From Clostridia bacterium (GTDB lineage: Bacteria > Bacillota > Clostridia > Oscillospirales > CAG-272), in contig JAFXFN010000007.1 of NCBI GenBank assembly GCA_017520505.1, positions 1 to 48,757 on the forward strand: 48,757 bases of DNA, read 5' to 3'. Positions 17,163-25,431 of this stretch are shown in pieces. The stretch's first letter is position 1. The number at the start of each line of letters is the position of its first letter. The notes beneath the pieces were generated by a model. The model worked only from the letters and a program-made list of their open reading frames with translations. It was not told the DNA's origin and searched no databases. The position numbers and the translations under genes were made by a program.

Positions 17163-17627
17163 TTATGCATCGTATTCGATCTTACCGCTTTTTACACTTC
17201 CTAAAATAAACGATAAGAAAATCGCCGACCATTGAATCCAAAAAACCAAAACAACCAATACTGAACCTTCATCTCTCGGTCCTTCCGGGATTATATCCTT
17301 AGTTATGACTCCTGTGAATACTAACAATTGAAAAACCAAAGCAACACAAAGAACAACGATAGAAATGATATGACAGATTTTAGCAGAAATTCTCGAACTG
17401 AAACATGTAAGTTTATATACACTTCTCAACAACAACAGTTCTTCCCAAATTACCGGAAGAGCAAAGAAAAAATAAATAATGATAAATTCCATTGTTGGGT
17501 TCTTATAAAAACTGTCGTTGTCGGGCGTAGTTTTGATTTCATAGATAAAACTAATAACAATTGAGATGCATGTGAGCGAAATTAACGTGTATCCAATGGA
17601 TTTCACAAGTTTTTCTCGTTTTTTCAT
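17163..17627 (-). CDS. Small four-helix membrane protein, unknown
   Basis: 154 residues with four hydrophobic segments (about 12-30, 45-65, 83-105, 124-145) and short basic loops; the N-terminus MKKREKLVKS is positively charged, so it probably lies inside. AAGGAG before the ATG is clear. More AT-rich than its neighbours. It sits with two other small membrane/secreted products and a decayed gene on the same strand, an island without housekeeping genes. No family recognised. The group may be a small accessory (bacteriocin-like or envelope) cluster, but nothing in the sequence proves this. Confidence 0.65.
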   Translation of the reverse strand: MKKREKLVKSIGYTLISLTCISIVISFIYEIKTTPDNDSFYKNPTMEFIIIYFFFALPVIWEELLLLRSVYKLTCFSSRISAKICHIISIVVLCVALVFQLLVFTGVITKDIIPEGPRDEGSVLVVLVFWIQWSAIFLSFILGSVKSGKIEYDA

Positions 17628-17651
17628 ATAGTTCTCCTTTTTGACTTTCGG

Positions 17652-17893
17652 TCAATAATTCGCCATAGTATCAAGAATATCATTCAAGTTTTTAAAAAAA
17701 TTATATATATCGTGATATTGATTTTTGATAGTATTCCAATGATATTCCTCATCATCTGATAATCTTGTATGTCAGAGCTTTAAAATCACGAGTACCGCCG
17801 TCGTCGTGTGTTTTTTGCGGTACAGGCAAAAAGAGAATTACAGCTGACGCAAATACTGTAATCACAGTAATTAAATTTTTTGTGAAATCACTC
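17652..17893 (-). pseudogene. Decayed small secreted-protein gene
   Basis: Two frames join into one plausible protein. The first reads KNLITVITVFASAVILF (a signal-like segment), then HDDGGTRDFKALTYKIIR, then hits TGA. The next frame continues RLSDDEEYHWNTIKNQ and runs to NDILDTMANY and a stop at 17652. DGGTRxYxALTYKI is a motif I associate with small secreted clostridial proteins. The first part has no initiator (ACA where ATG is expected), and a frame change lies at about 17757. I therefore call it a pseudogene. A sequencing error could explain the frameshift but not the missing start. Confidence 0.5.
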
Positions 17894-17900
17894 GTTTTCG

Positions 17901-18221
17901 TCAGTTTTGGGGCGGCGGCACCAAAAAATCAATGCCCATCCAATGTAAAAGTAAATTCATCGCACACAGAATAACAGGAATGCATAAAATTGCGGTAAGT
18001 ATATATACCGCATCGACCCATGCTCCTTTTTTTGCCTTTACGTACAAAACCAATGAAGCTATAGTCATAATTGATGCCATTCCATAAATAACAGCAATAC
18101 ATAAAAACACTGATGCTGCGCCACCACGATATTCAGCGTAGATTTTTGCATAAGATACAGCAAAGACTGTGGAAACCACAATTATGATAACTAACAGACA
18201 ACTGAATATTTTATTCTTCAT
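17901..18221 (-). CDS. Small three-helix membrane protein, unknown
   Basis: 106 residues with hydrophobic segments at about 5-25 (signal-like), 36-60 and 72-95, ending in PPPQN. There is only a weak GGGCGG upstream of the ATG, so expression is uncertain. It lies 19 bp after the small lipoprotein gene and just before the decayed gene. No family recognised. Confidence 0.55.
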   Translation of the reverse strand: MKNKIFSCLLVIIIVVSTVFAVSYAKIYAEYRGGAASVFLCIAVIYGMASIMTIASLVLYVKAKKGAWVDAVYILTAILCIPVILCAMNLLLHWMGIDFLVPPPQN

Positions 18222-18240
18222 TTCTTAATACCGCCCTTTC

Positions 18241-18477
18241 TCAAAAAGTTTGCCCTTCTGTCCACGAAAGCGTGAATGTGTTTTTACCATACACTTCACA
18301 GTTCTTCGCACCGCTTCCGAGCAAAAAACTCCATTCTTTTATTACCAAAACGCCCTCTCTGTCCTGAAGTGTGATGACTATATCATCATAATATTCTCTT
18401 TCAAAACCCAAACTGCAAGAGCAAAAACAGCCGAGCATAACAGTCGCAAGGATTATCAAAATTATTTTTTTCAGCAT
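18241..18477 (-). CDS. Small putative lipoprotein, unknown
   Basis: 78 residues. Basic start MLKKII, a hydrophobic stretch to about residue 16 and a cysteine cluster GCFCSC (C17, C19, C21), of which C17 or C21 would be the lipidated residue. The rest is a short beta-rich stretch (DIVITLQDREGVLVIKEW). GGAG lies five bases before the ATG. It could be a truncated member of a longer family. It heads the small-membrane-protein island. Confidence 0.6.
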   Translation of the reverse strand: MLKKIILIILATVMLGCFCSCSLGFEREYYDDIVITLQDREGVLVIKEWSFLLGSGAKNCEVYGKNTFTLSWTEGQTF

Positions 18478-18658
18478 TTTTTCTCCATATTGTTATACTT
18501 TTGTAAAGACTCCCTATCTTTTATAGTAACATTTGTTTATGAATATTTCTTGGATAATATAAAAATTTTATTGTTTTTCAATATGTTTTATTTGCTATAG
18601 AATATAATGGATAGATATGCGGACAGTCGGGGGACCTGTCCCTGCACTGCACTTTGAA

Positions 18659-18735
18659 TAAAACAATTTTCCGAACAGAATTATCATTTTCTTCTTCAAT
18701 TTTTACTTTTCACTTGAACATCGCATAATATTGCA
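18659..18735 (+). repeat. Imperfect direct repeat, left copy
   Basis: About 77 bases resembling 18873-18950 (roughly 80 percent by eye), sharing AATTTTTACTTTT and ATCGCATAATATTG. It keeps a -35-like TTGAAC, but the matching -10 has decayed to TTTACA. The two copies flank a type C repeat. Confidence 0.65.
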
Positions 18736-18756
18736 GTTTACATTTAAAATCATTTT

Positions 18757-18854
18757 TGCGCCCGCCTGCACCCCCACAGCTCGCGTGTTGTTCGTATGGC
18801 GAACTACACGCGAGCTGCCTGCAGGCATAGGGCGCAGATTTCCTACGGAAATCT
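18757..18854 (-). repeat. Structured intergenic repeat type C, copy 2
   Basis: Read on the minus strand. P1 18836-18843 with 18847-18854, P2 GCGCCC/GGGCGC (18757-18762 with 18830-18835), P3 GCCTGCA with TGCAGGC (18763-18769 with 18820-18826). The G-C to A-T change at the end of P3 relative to copy 1 is compensated on both sides. The inner hairpin is long, over 15 bp. Confidence 0.85.
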
Positions 18855-18872
18855 TATTGTCAGGTTTTAAGT

Positions 18873-18950
18873 GAAACAATTACCAAAACATAATTGCCAT
18901 ATTCTTCTCCAATTTTTACTTTTCCACTTGAATATCGCATAATATTGTAG
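18873..18950 (+). repeat. Imperfect direct repeat, right copy
   Basis: Partner of 18659-18735; contains the live murD promoter. Apart from the two copies, the type C repeat and a GGACAG/CTGTCC hairpin (about 18621-18641), I see nothing else in 18478-18986. Confidence 0.65.
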
Positions 18951-18956
18951 TATAAT
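18928..18956 (+). promoter_or_regulatory. Promoter of the murD operon
   Basis: TTGAAT (18928-18933), 17-base spacer, TATAAT (18951-18956), 30 bases before the murD start. Confidence 0.75.
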
Positions 18957-18986
18957 TAAATACATCTGTTATTGAAAGGAAATTTT

Positions 18987-20375
18987 ATGACTGTAAGTGA
19001 ATATAAAAATCAAATAAAGGGCAAGCGTGTGGGAGTGCTCGGACTCGGTATAAGCAATATGCCGCTTGTCGATTTTCTCGTTTCTGCCGGTGCTATAGTC
19101 ACCGCAAGAGATAAAAAAGAAAGGGCTGATGCCCTTTCAAAATACGAAAAGCTCGAAAAAATGGGTGTGCGCATAGTATGCGGTGAAAATTATATGCAGG
19201 GGCTTGACGATGAGATAATCTTCCGTTCCCCCGGCATCCGCCCAGACGTTCCCGAAATAGCGGCAGCTGTCAAAAACGGTGCTGTGCTTACCTCTGAAAT
19301 GGAGCTTTTCTTTGACCTTTGCCCCTGCCACATAATCGCCGTGACGGGAAGTGACGGCAAGACGACGACAACGACGATAACATCTGAATTATTACGTGCC
19401 GAGGGCAAGACCGTTTATGTCGGCGGTAACATCGGCGCACCGCTTCTGCCATTGGCAGAGCAGATGACACCCGACGATTACGCCGTCGTTGAGCTTTCGT
19501 CATTTCAGCTTCAGACAATGAAAAAATCACCCGAACGGTGCATAATAACGAACATCACCCCGAACCACCTCAACTGGCACACGGGAATGGATGAATATGC
19601 CGAGGCAAAGCACAACATTTTCAAATATCAAAATGAAAACGGCTATCTTGTCACAAACTATCTTTATGACAGCGTTAAAAATTTACGTTCAAAGGGTAAA
19701 ACGGCGTTGTTTTCAAATAGCGGCAAGCCCGACACGAAAACGGGTGTATACGTCAAGGATGAAGTCATCACGTATTACGACGAAAACGGTGACGTCCCCG
19801 TGCTTGACTGCAAGGACATAAAGATACCCGGCCGTCACAACGTAGAAAACTATATGGCGGCATACTGCGTGCTTTACGATATAGTAAGTGCTGAAACGCT
19901 TAAAAAGGTTGCAAGCACCTTCGGCGGTGTCAAGCACAGATGCGAATTTGTAAGAGAGCTTGACGGGGTAAAATATTATAATTCCTCAATCGACTCAAGC
20001 CCCACGAGAACCATTGCCGCACTTTCAAGCTTTAAAGAAAAAGTGATCGTAATTCTCGGCGGATACGACAAAAATATCCCTTACGAACCGCTTGTTCTGC
20101 CCCTTTTTGAGCATGCAAAAGCAGCAGTTCTGACAGGCGCAACAGCCGAGAAAATATATAAAGCAATAACCGATAACAGCGAATTTGAAAAGTCGGGACT
20201 TGAAATATACAAGGAATCCAATTTTGAGTCTGCCGTAAACCGTGCAAGAAAAATTGCAAAAGCAGGTGACACGGTCATCTTATCCCCTGCGGCGGCAAGC
20301 TTTGATGCCTTTGAAAACTTTGAGGTCAGAGGCGATACGTTCAAAAAGATCGTAAATACTTTTCAGAAAGGATAA
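18987..20375 (+). CDS. murD: UDP-N-acetylmuramoyl-L-alanine:D-glutamate ligase
   Basis: Adds D-glutamate to UDP-MurNAc-L-Ala, the second amino-acid step of peptidoglycan precursor synthesis. 462 residues, normal length. Rossmann-like N-terminus GVLGLGISN (16-24), ATP loop VTGSDGKTTT (119-128), ITPNHLNWHTGMDEYAEAKH, and the C-terminal domain with NSSIDSSPTRTIAAL and ILGGYDKN. The start is ATG 18987 with AAAGGA six bases before; the TTG at 18972 is a worse choice. It stands outside any dcw cluster and instead heads an operon of peptidases. Confidence 0.93.
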   Translation: MTVSEYKNQIKGKRVGVLGLGISNMPLVDFLVSAGAIVTARDKKERADALSKYEKLEKMGVRIVCGENYMQGLDDEIIFRSPGIRPDVPEIAAAVKNGAVLTSEMELFFDLCPCHIIAVTGSDGKTTTTTITSELLRAEGKTVYVGGNIGAPLLPLAEQMTPDDYAVVELSSFQLQTMKKSPERCIITNITPNHLNWHTGMDEYAEAKHNIFKYQNENGYLVTNYLYDSVKNLRSKGKTALFSNSGKPDTKTGVYVKDEVITYYDENGDVPVLDCKDIKIPGRHNVENYMAAYCVLYDIVSAETLKKVASTFGGVKHRCEFVRELDGVKYYNSSIDSSPTRTIAALSSFKEKVIVILGGYDKNIPYEPLVLPLFEHAKAAVLTGATAEKIYKAITDNSEFEKSGLEIYKESNFESAVNRARKIAKAGDTVILSPAAASFDAFENFEVRGDTFKKIVNTFQKG

Positions 20376-20380
20376 CATAA

Positions 20381-21412
20381 ATGAATGACATAAAAGGTCT
20401 TCTTTCAGCTCTTACATCTCCCGTCACAGTTTCGGGGTACGAGAGCATAGCGGAAGATACCGTAAATGAGCTTTGCCGTCTTTATTTTGACGAAGTCATA
20501 AATGACGGAGCAAATAACTATCAGCTTATAAAAAAAGCAAAGACAAAGGGTGCAAAAAAGATTCTGATAGATGCCCACATGGACGAGGTCGGCATGCTTG
20601 TTTCCGACATTCTTGACGGTGGATTTTTACGTGTGACGAATGTCGGAGGCATTGACTGCAAGATACTTCAGCCGTGCGAGGTCACCATTCACGCAAAAGA
20701 AGATATTTACGGAGTTGTAAGCGCAACACCGCCCCATTTGATGAGCAAAAAGGAGCTTCCGAATTTTGACGAACTTTTCATTGACACGGGCTTTAAAAAA
20801 GAGGAGCTTGAAGAAAAAGGCGTGCGAGTCGGCACACCCATATCGTTTAAATATCATTTGACGGAGCTTCTGAACGACCGCATTTGCGGCAAAGGCTTTG
20901 ATGATAAGATCTGCATCTGTGCAGGAATTGAGGTCGTAAAGCAGCTTAAAGACACCGACTGCGAGATAATTCTCCAGCTTTCCTCCCGTGAGGAAATAGG
21001 CAAAAGTGCCGCCGTCGGCGCATACAATACAAGCCCCGACCTTTGCGTGGTGCTTGACGTAACAGGTGCTGAAATTCCCGAAGAAAAAGACACGATCTAC
21101 AAGTCCTCCGTTATGGGGAGCGGTGCTGAAATTTCGGTATCCGCAATAACTGACGTCAAGCTTACGAAAAAGCTTATAAAATTTGCAAAGGACAACGATT
21201 TTCCCCATCAGATAAACGTTGACGGAACAAACACGGGAACGAATGCAAACGACATTCCGACAATAAAATGCGGTGTCCCAACGGTGCTTTTAAGCATACC
21301 GCTTTTGAATATGCACACGTATGCGGAAATCATATCGCTTGCCGACGTTAAAAGCACGGCATCACTTACCGCAGGCTTTATCAAATCGCTTTTAAAGGAT
21401 GGTGCAATATGA
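20381..21412 (+). CDS. M42 family aminopeptidase, paralogue 1
   Basis: 343 residues, a cytoplasmic di-metal M42 (glutamyl aminopeptidase/FrvX/YsdC) enzyme of the kind that forms dodecameric tetrahedral shells and trims peptides. Ligands in order: AHMDEVG (His66, Asp68), GKGFDDKI (bridging Asp), SREEIG (catalytic and metal Glu), VVLDVTGAE (Asp) and NMHTYAEI (C-terminal His). It follows murD by five bases and overlaps the next M42 gene by ATGA. Divergent from its two neighbours by eye, especially around GFDDKI, so the three probably differ in specificity. Confidence 0.9.
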   Translation: MNDIKGLLSALTSPVTVSGYESIAEDTVNELCRLYFDEVINDGANNYQLIKKAKTKGAKKILIDAHMDEVGMLVSDILDGGFLRVTNVGGIDCKILQPCEVTIHAKEDIYGVVSATPPHLMSKKELPNFDELFIDTGFKKEELEEKGVRVGTPISFKYHLTELLNDRICGKGFDDKICICAGIEVVKQLKDTDCEIILQLSSREEIGKSAAVGAYNTSPDLCVVLDVTGAEIPEEKDTIYKSSVMGSGAEISVSAITDVKLTKKLIKFAKDNDFPHQINVDGTNTGTNANDIPTIKCGVPTVLLSIPLLNMHTYAEIISLADVKSTASLTAGFIKSLLKDGAI

Positions 21413-22455
21413 ATTTTAAACTTCTTGAAAAGCTTTCAATTGCCTTCGGTCCGTCCGGGTGTGAAGACGAGGTTGCAGATATAATAAAAAACGAAGTCGG
21501 TCATTTTGCCGATGAGATAATAACGGATACCCTCGGCAACTTTATCGTAAAGATAAACGGTAAGCGTGAGCAAAAAATGATGCTGTCTGCTCACATGGAC
21601 GAGGTCGGATTTATGGTAAGGAAGACCGATGACCTCGGATGTATCTACTTCCACACCGTCGGCAGTATAAGCGAGGGTGCGCTGTGCGCACGCCGTGTCA
21701 CGTTAAAAGGAAATGACGGCATAAAATACAAAGGCGTCATCGACTCAAAGGCAATACACAGCCAGACGGCTAAAGAAAGAAAAGAATATATCCCAACAGA
21801 TAAAATGCACATCAACATCGGTGCTTCATCAAAGGATGAAGTTGACCATCTTATATCACTCGGCGACTTCGGTGTTTTTGATTCAGACTTTGTAAAATTC
21901 GGAAACGGATTTATAAAAGGCAAAGCCCTTGATGACAGAGTCGGCTGTGCCGTTATGTGCGAAATAATAAAGAAGATAAGAGAAGAAAAGATCACCCCCG
22001 AATACACGCTTTACTTTGCGTTTACAACACGTGAGGAGGTCGGCCGTTCGGGAGCAATCACGGCGACAGAGGCAGTAAAGCCCGACTTTGCACTCATTCT
22101 TGAATGTACGGCGGTTGCCGATATTCCCGAAACACCTGCACACAAAACGGTGTCAAAGCTTGGCGACGGTGTCGCTTTGTCGCTTATGGATCACTCAACC
22201 GTCTACCGCCGTGAGGTGATAGAAAAAATGATGGCGCTTGCAAAAAACAAGGGTGTGAAATATCAGATAAAAACACTCGTGTCGGGCGGAAATGATGCAG
22301 GGCACATACACAAAACGGCAGGCGGTGTCAGATGCGCAACGCTTTCCGTGCCGTCAAGATATATTCACTCCGATTGTTCGGTGATACACGAGGATGACTA
22401 TAATTCAATGCTTGATTTTGCATATAATGCTTCACTTTCAAAAGAGCTTATATAA
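21409..22455 (+). CDS. M42 family aminopeptidase, paralogue 2
   Basis: 348 residues. AHMDEVGFMV (His62, Asp64), GKALDDRVGC, TREEVGRSGA and SRYIHSD are in place. Where paralogue 1 has the metal ligand LDVTGAE, this one reads LECTAVAD, with Glu in the Asp position, a variant that occurs in part of the family. It probably removes N-terminal residues from imported or turnover peptides. The start overlaps the upstream stop and the next gene begins 17 bp downstream, with its own GAAAGG. Confidence 0.9.
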   Translation: MNFKLLEKLSIAFGPSGCEDEVADIIKNEVGHFADEIITDTLGNFIVKINGKREQKMMLSAHMDEVGFMVRKTDDLGCIYFHTVGSISEGALCARRVTLKGNDGIKYKGVIDSKAIHSQTAKERKEYIPTDKMHINIGASSKDEVDHLISLGDFGVFDSDFVKFGNGFIKGKALDDRVGCAVMCEIIKKIREEKITPEYTLYFAFTTREEVGRSGAITATEAVKPDFALILECTAVADIPETPAHKTVSKLGDGVALSLMDHSTVYRREVIEKMMALAKNKGVKYQIKTLVSGGNDAGHIHKTAGGVRCATLSVPSRYIHSDCSVIHEDDYNSMLDFAYNASLSKELI

Positions 22456-22472
22456 CTGAAAGGTAGATAAAA

Positions 22473-23468
22473 ATGACTGAATTTCTTAAAAAACTTATGC
22501 TCACACACGGGGTAACCTCCGACGAGGGCAGAGTCACAAAAATAATAGAAGACGAGATCCGTCCGTACGTTGACGAAATATCATACGATGCACTCGGCAA
22601 CCTTATCGCACTCAAAAAATCAAAATCTGCTGATGCTAAAAAAATGATGCTTTGCGCACATGCCGATGAAATAGGCTTCATCACGATGTTCATTCAGGAT
22701 GACGGACTTATAAGAATAGCACCCGTCGGCGGTATAGATTTTGTGGCATACTCATACTGTACTGTAATATCATCAAAGGGTGTAAAGGGCGTTATCGCTC
22801 CCGAGGAAGGCACAAAGCCCGAGGAGCTTAAAGCGGACAAGTTCTTTATCGACATCGGCGCAAAGTCAAAAAAGGAAGCCGAAAAGAAGGTTGCCCTCGG
22901 CGATATGTTCACGGTCATTCCGCACATGACGAAGCTTTCAGGCTCACGCTACTGCGGCCGTCCGTTTGACAACCGTGCAGGCTGTGCCGTTATGGTTGAA
23001 ATTGCAAAAGGTCTTCGTGACTGTGTAAACGACGTTTATTTCGTATTTTCTTCAATGGAGGAAGTAGGCCTCCGCGGTGCAAAGGCGGCAACGTACAACG
23101 TAAATCCCGACTACGGTATAGCGTTTGACGTAACCGACGTCGGCGACGTTCCCGGCTGTAAGCCTATGGCTGTAAAGCTCGGAGACGGTGCGGCAATAAA
23201 AATCAAGGACAGCTCCGTTTTGTGCGATATAAAGCTCGTTTCCTCACTTGCCGATATTGCAAAGGAGCACAAAATAAAACATCAGTTTGAAATCCTCCGT
23301 GCGGGCGGTACTGATACGGCTGTCATGCAGACGGAAGCGGGCGGTGCACGTGTCGGCTGTATTTCTATCCCCACAAGATACATTCACACACAGAACGAAA
23401 CAATAGATATGAAGGATATGGCAGAGTGCGTAAAGCTCGGCACGCTTGCTTGTAACATCAGATTATGA
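22473..23468 (+). CDS. M42 family aminopeptidase, paralogue 3
   Basis: 331 residues. First metal motif AHADEIG (His63, Asp65; Ala in place of the usual Met), then CGRPFDNRAGC, SSMEEVGLRGAKAA, FDVTDVGDVPG and TRYIHTQNE, so all ligands are present. Its stop overlaps the start of the PLP-enzyme gene. Members of M42 prefer acidic, hydrophobic or basic N-termini; the specificity of this one cannot be read from sequence. Confidence 0.9.
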   Translation: MTEFLKKLMLTHGVTSDEGRVTKIIEDEIRPYVDEISYDALGNLIALKKSKSADAKKMMLCAHADEIGFITMFIQDDGLIRIAPVGGIDFVAYSYCTVISSKGVKGVIAPEEGTKPEELKADKFFIDIGAKSKKEAEKKVALGDMFTVIPHMTKLSGSRYCGRPFDNRAGCAVMVEIAKGLRDCVNDVYFVFSSMEEVGLRGAKAATYNVNPDYGIAFDVTDVGDVPGCKPMAVKLGDGAAIKIKDSSVLCDIKLVSSLADIAKEHKIKHQFEILRAGGTDTAVMQTEAGGARVGCISIPTRYIHTQNETIDMKDMAECVKLGTLACNIRL

Positions 23469-24718
23469 TAACGAATGAAAAAATACTCAAAATAACAGAG
23501 GAAGCCGAAGAAAAGCTTGACAAAATATTCAAGCAGTTTGACAAAACGGCATATAAAAATACGGTTAAAATAATGGAGGCATTCTCTTGCCACCGTGTTG
23601 ACGAATCGTGTCTTAAGGGTACAACGGGCTACGGCTACGGTGACAAGGGCCGTGACACGCTTGACGAGATATGGGCAGAGGTGTTCGGGGCTGAACGTGC
23701 ATTTGTCCGACACAATATCGTAAGCGGTACGCACGCACTCACCATTGGACTTTTCGGAATTCTCCGCCCCGGTGACATTATGCTATCCGTCACGGGCAAG
23801 CCCTATGACACACTCGACGAGGTCATCGGCATAAACGGTGCTGACGGCACAGGCTCACTTGCCGATTTCGGTGTCGAATACCGCCAGGTCGATATGAAAG
23901 GCGGTGTCGATCTGGAGGGCGTAAAAAATGCGCTCTCTGAGTACGGACAACGTGTAAAAATGGTATTTATCCAGCGTTCAAAGGGTTATATGAACAGAAA
24001 GACGCTGTCTTGCGAGGAAATAGGCGAGGTAGTAAAGCTGACAAAGTCGATGTCGGATGCTTTCGTTGTGGTTGACAACTGCTACGGTGAGTTTGTTGAG
24101 GAATGTGAGCCGACAGCATACGGCGCCGACCTCATAATCGGCTCGCTTATAAAGAACCCCGGAGGCGGTATGGCTGAAACGGGCGGTTACCTTGCGGGAA
24201 CTGCCAAGGCTGTTGAATTATGCTCATACAGATTCACCTGCCCCGGTGTCGGACTTGAATGCGGCGCAAGCCTTGACCAGAACAAAAATATGTACCGCGG
24301 GCTTTTCTATGCACCTCACACGGTTGCCGCTTCGCTTAAAACAGCCGCACTTGCCGCATATACGTTTGAAAAGCTCGGATATGAAGTAAGCCCCAGATAT
24401 GACGAGGACCGTCACGACATAATCCAGACGATACAGTTTCTTGCCAAAGAACCGCTTTGCGCATTTTGCAGAGGTATTCAGGCAGGCTCGCCCGTTGATG
24501 CGTACGTTACACCCGAACCGTGGGATATGCCCGGCTACAGCGATGAGGTAATTATGGCGGCAGGCACGTTCGTTTCGGGCGCATCCATTGAGCTTTCGGC
24601 AGATGCCCCCATAAGAGCGCCGTACACCGCATTTTTCCAAGGCGGTCTTACATACGAATCGGGCAAATACGGCATAATGACTTCAGCCGAATATCTTTTA
24701 AAGGAGCTTGAAAAATAA
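23465..24718 (+). CDS. PLP enzyme of the methionine gamma-lyase / aluminium-resistance family
   Basis: 417 residues, matching the Met_gamma_lyase-type 'aluminium resistance protein' family (YnbB in Bacillus). GTTGYGYGDKGRDTLDE, RHNIVSGTHAL (PLP-phosphate region), VDNCYGEF (Asp204) and GSLIKNPGGG with Lys230 as the PLP lysine. Family members are fold-type I enzymes annotated as cysteine/methionine lyases, but the physiological reaction is poorly defined. Position behind three aminopeptidases suggests it degrades amino acids released from peptides. It overlaps both neighbours by one to four bases. Confidence 0.85.
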   Translation: MITNEKILKITEEAEEKLDKIFKQFDKTAYKNTVKIMEAFSCHRVDESCLKGTTGYGYGDKGRDTLDEIWAEVFGAERAFVRHNIVSGTHALTIGLFGILRPGDIMLSVTGKPYDTLDEVIGINGADGTGSLADFGVEYRQVDMKGGVDLEGVKNALSEYGQRVKMVFIQRSKGYMNRKTLSCEEIGEVVKLTKSMSDAFVVVDNCYGEFVEECEPTAYGADLIIGSLIKNPGGGMAETGGYLAGTAKAVELCSYRFTCPGVGLECGASLDQNKNMYRGLFYAPHTVAASLKTAALAAYTFEKLGYEVSPRYDEDRHDIIQTIQFLAKEPLCAFCRGIQAGSPVDAYVTPEPWDMPGYSDEVIMAAGTFVSGASIELSADAPIRAPYTAFFQGGLTYESGKYGIMTSAEYLLKELEK

Positions 24719-25422
24719 TGAAAAAGCCTTTGATCGCAATTTTCGGCTCACTTGAAAACGGATACGATATGGTGCGTATTCACTACGCAAAAGCGGTAAT
24801 ACACCACGGCGGTGTACCGTTTTTGGTCACGATGTATCAGACAGAAGAAAATTTAAAACAGCTTATTGAGCTTTCCGACGGCTTTATGTTCGCAGGCGGT
24901 ATAGATGTCGATCCCAAAGCGTACGGAGAAGAACCGATAAACGATACGGTAGACACGTGTCCCGACCGTGATAAGCTCGAATTTGAAGCTCTGCCCCTGA
25001 TTCTCGAAACAAAAAAGCCGATACTTTCAATTTGCAGAGGTATACAGTCTAATAACGTCGCCCTCGGCGGTACGCTTTACCAGGATATACCGACTCAATG
25101 CCCCTCTGACATAGCCCACAGACAAAAGGAAGCAGGCGAATTTGACACGCACGAAGTACGTATTGACAAGTCCTCAAAGCTTTTTGAAATAATCGGTGAT
25201 GAAACGGTTATGACAAACAGCTTTCACCATCAGTCGCTTAAAGACGTGGCAAAAGCTTTCACCGTCACGGCAAAGTCCCCCGACGGTATAATCGAAGCGG
25301 TTGAGGATAGCCAACACCCGTATTTCATCGGTGTGCAGTGGCACCCCGAATTCACGTACGAAACTTCGAGTACATCTGCTAAGCTTTTTAAATCTTTTAT
25401 AGATGCGTGTAAAAAACAGTAA
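24718..25422 (+). CDS. Peptidase C26 gamma-glutamyl hydrolase (PuuD-like)
   Basis: 234 residues, class I glutamine amidotransferase fold acting as a hydrolase of gamma-glutamyl amide bonds. FAGGIDVDPKAYG (59-70), nucleophile in SICRGIQ (Cys106), and VQWHPEF with His209 and Glu211 completing the triad. PuuD relatives cleave gamma-glutamyl-GABA; others act on gamma-glutamyl peptides or folates. In this operon a gamma-glutamyl peptide substrate, perhaps a cell-wall or glutathione-like fragment, fits better than polyamine breakdown, as no other puu gene is seen. It is not the missing GuaA glutaminase, which has a different sequence pattern. TAATG overlap with the upstream gene. Confidence 0.87.
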   Translation: MKKPLIAIFGSLENGYDMVRIHYAKAVIHHGGVPFLVTMYQTEENLKQLIELSDGFMFAGGIDVDPKAYGEEPINDTVDTCPDRDKLEFEALPLILETKKPILSICRGIQSNNVALGGTLYQDIPTQCPSDIAHRQKEAGEFDTHEVRIDKSSKLFEIIGDETVMTNSFHHQSLKDVAKAFTVTAKSPDGIIEAVEDSQHPYFIGVQWHPEFTYETSSTSAKLFKSFIDACKKQ

Positions 25423-25431
25423 GAGGTAAAA

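Noticed and set aside
17652..17893. Programmed ribosomal frameshift in the small secreted-protein gene
   Set aside because: No slippery heptamer is evident at the frame change and the start codon is absent, so decay is the simpler explanation.
24718..25422. Missing GuaA glutaminase subunit
   Set aside because: The class I amidotransferase fold is right, but the sequence (FAGGIDVDPKAYG, SICRGIQ) is that of C26 gamma-glutamyl hydrolases.
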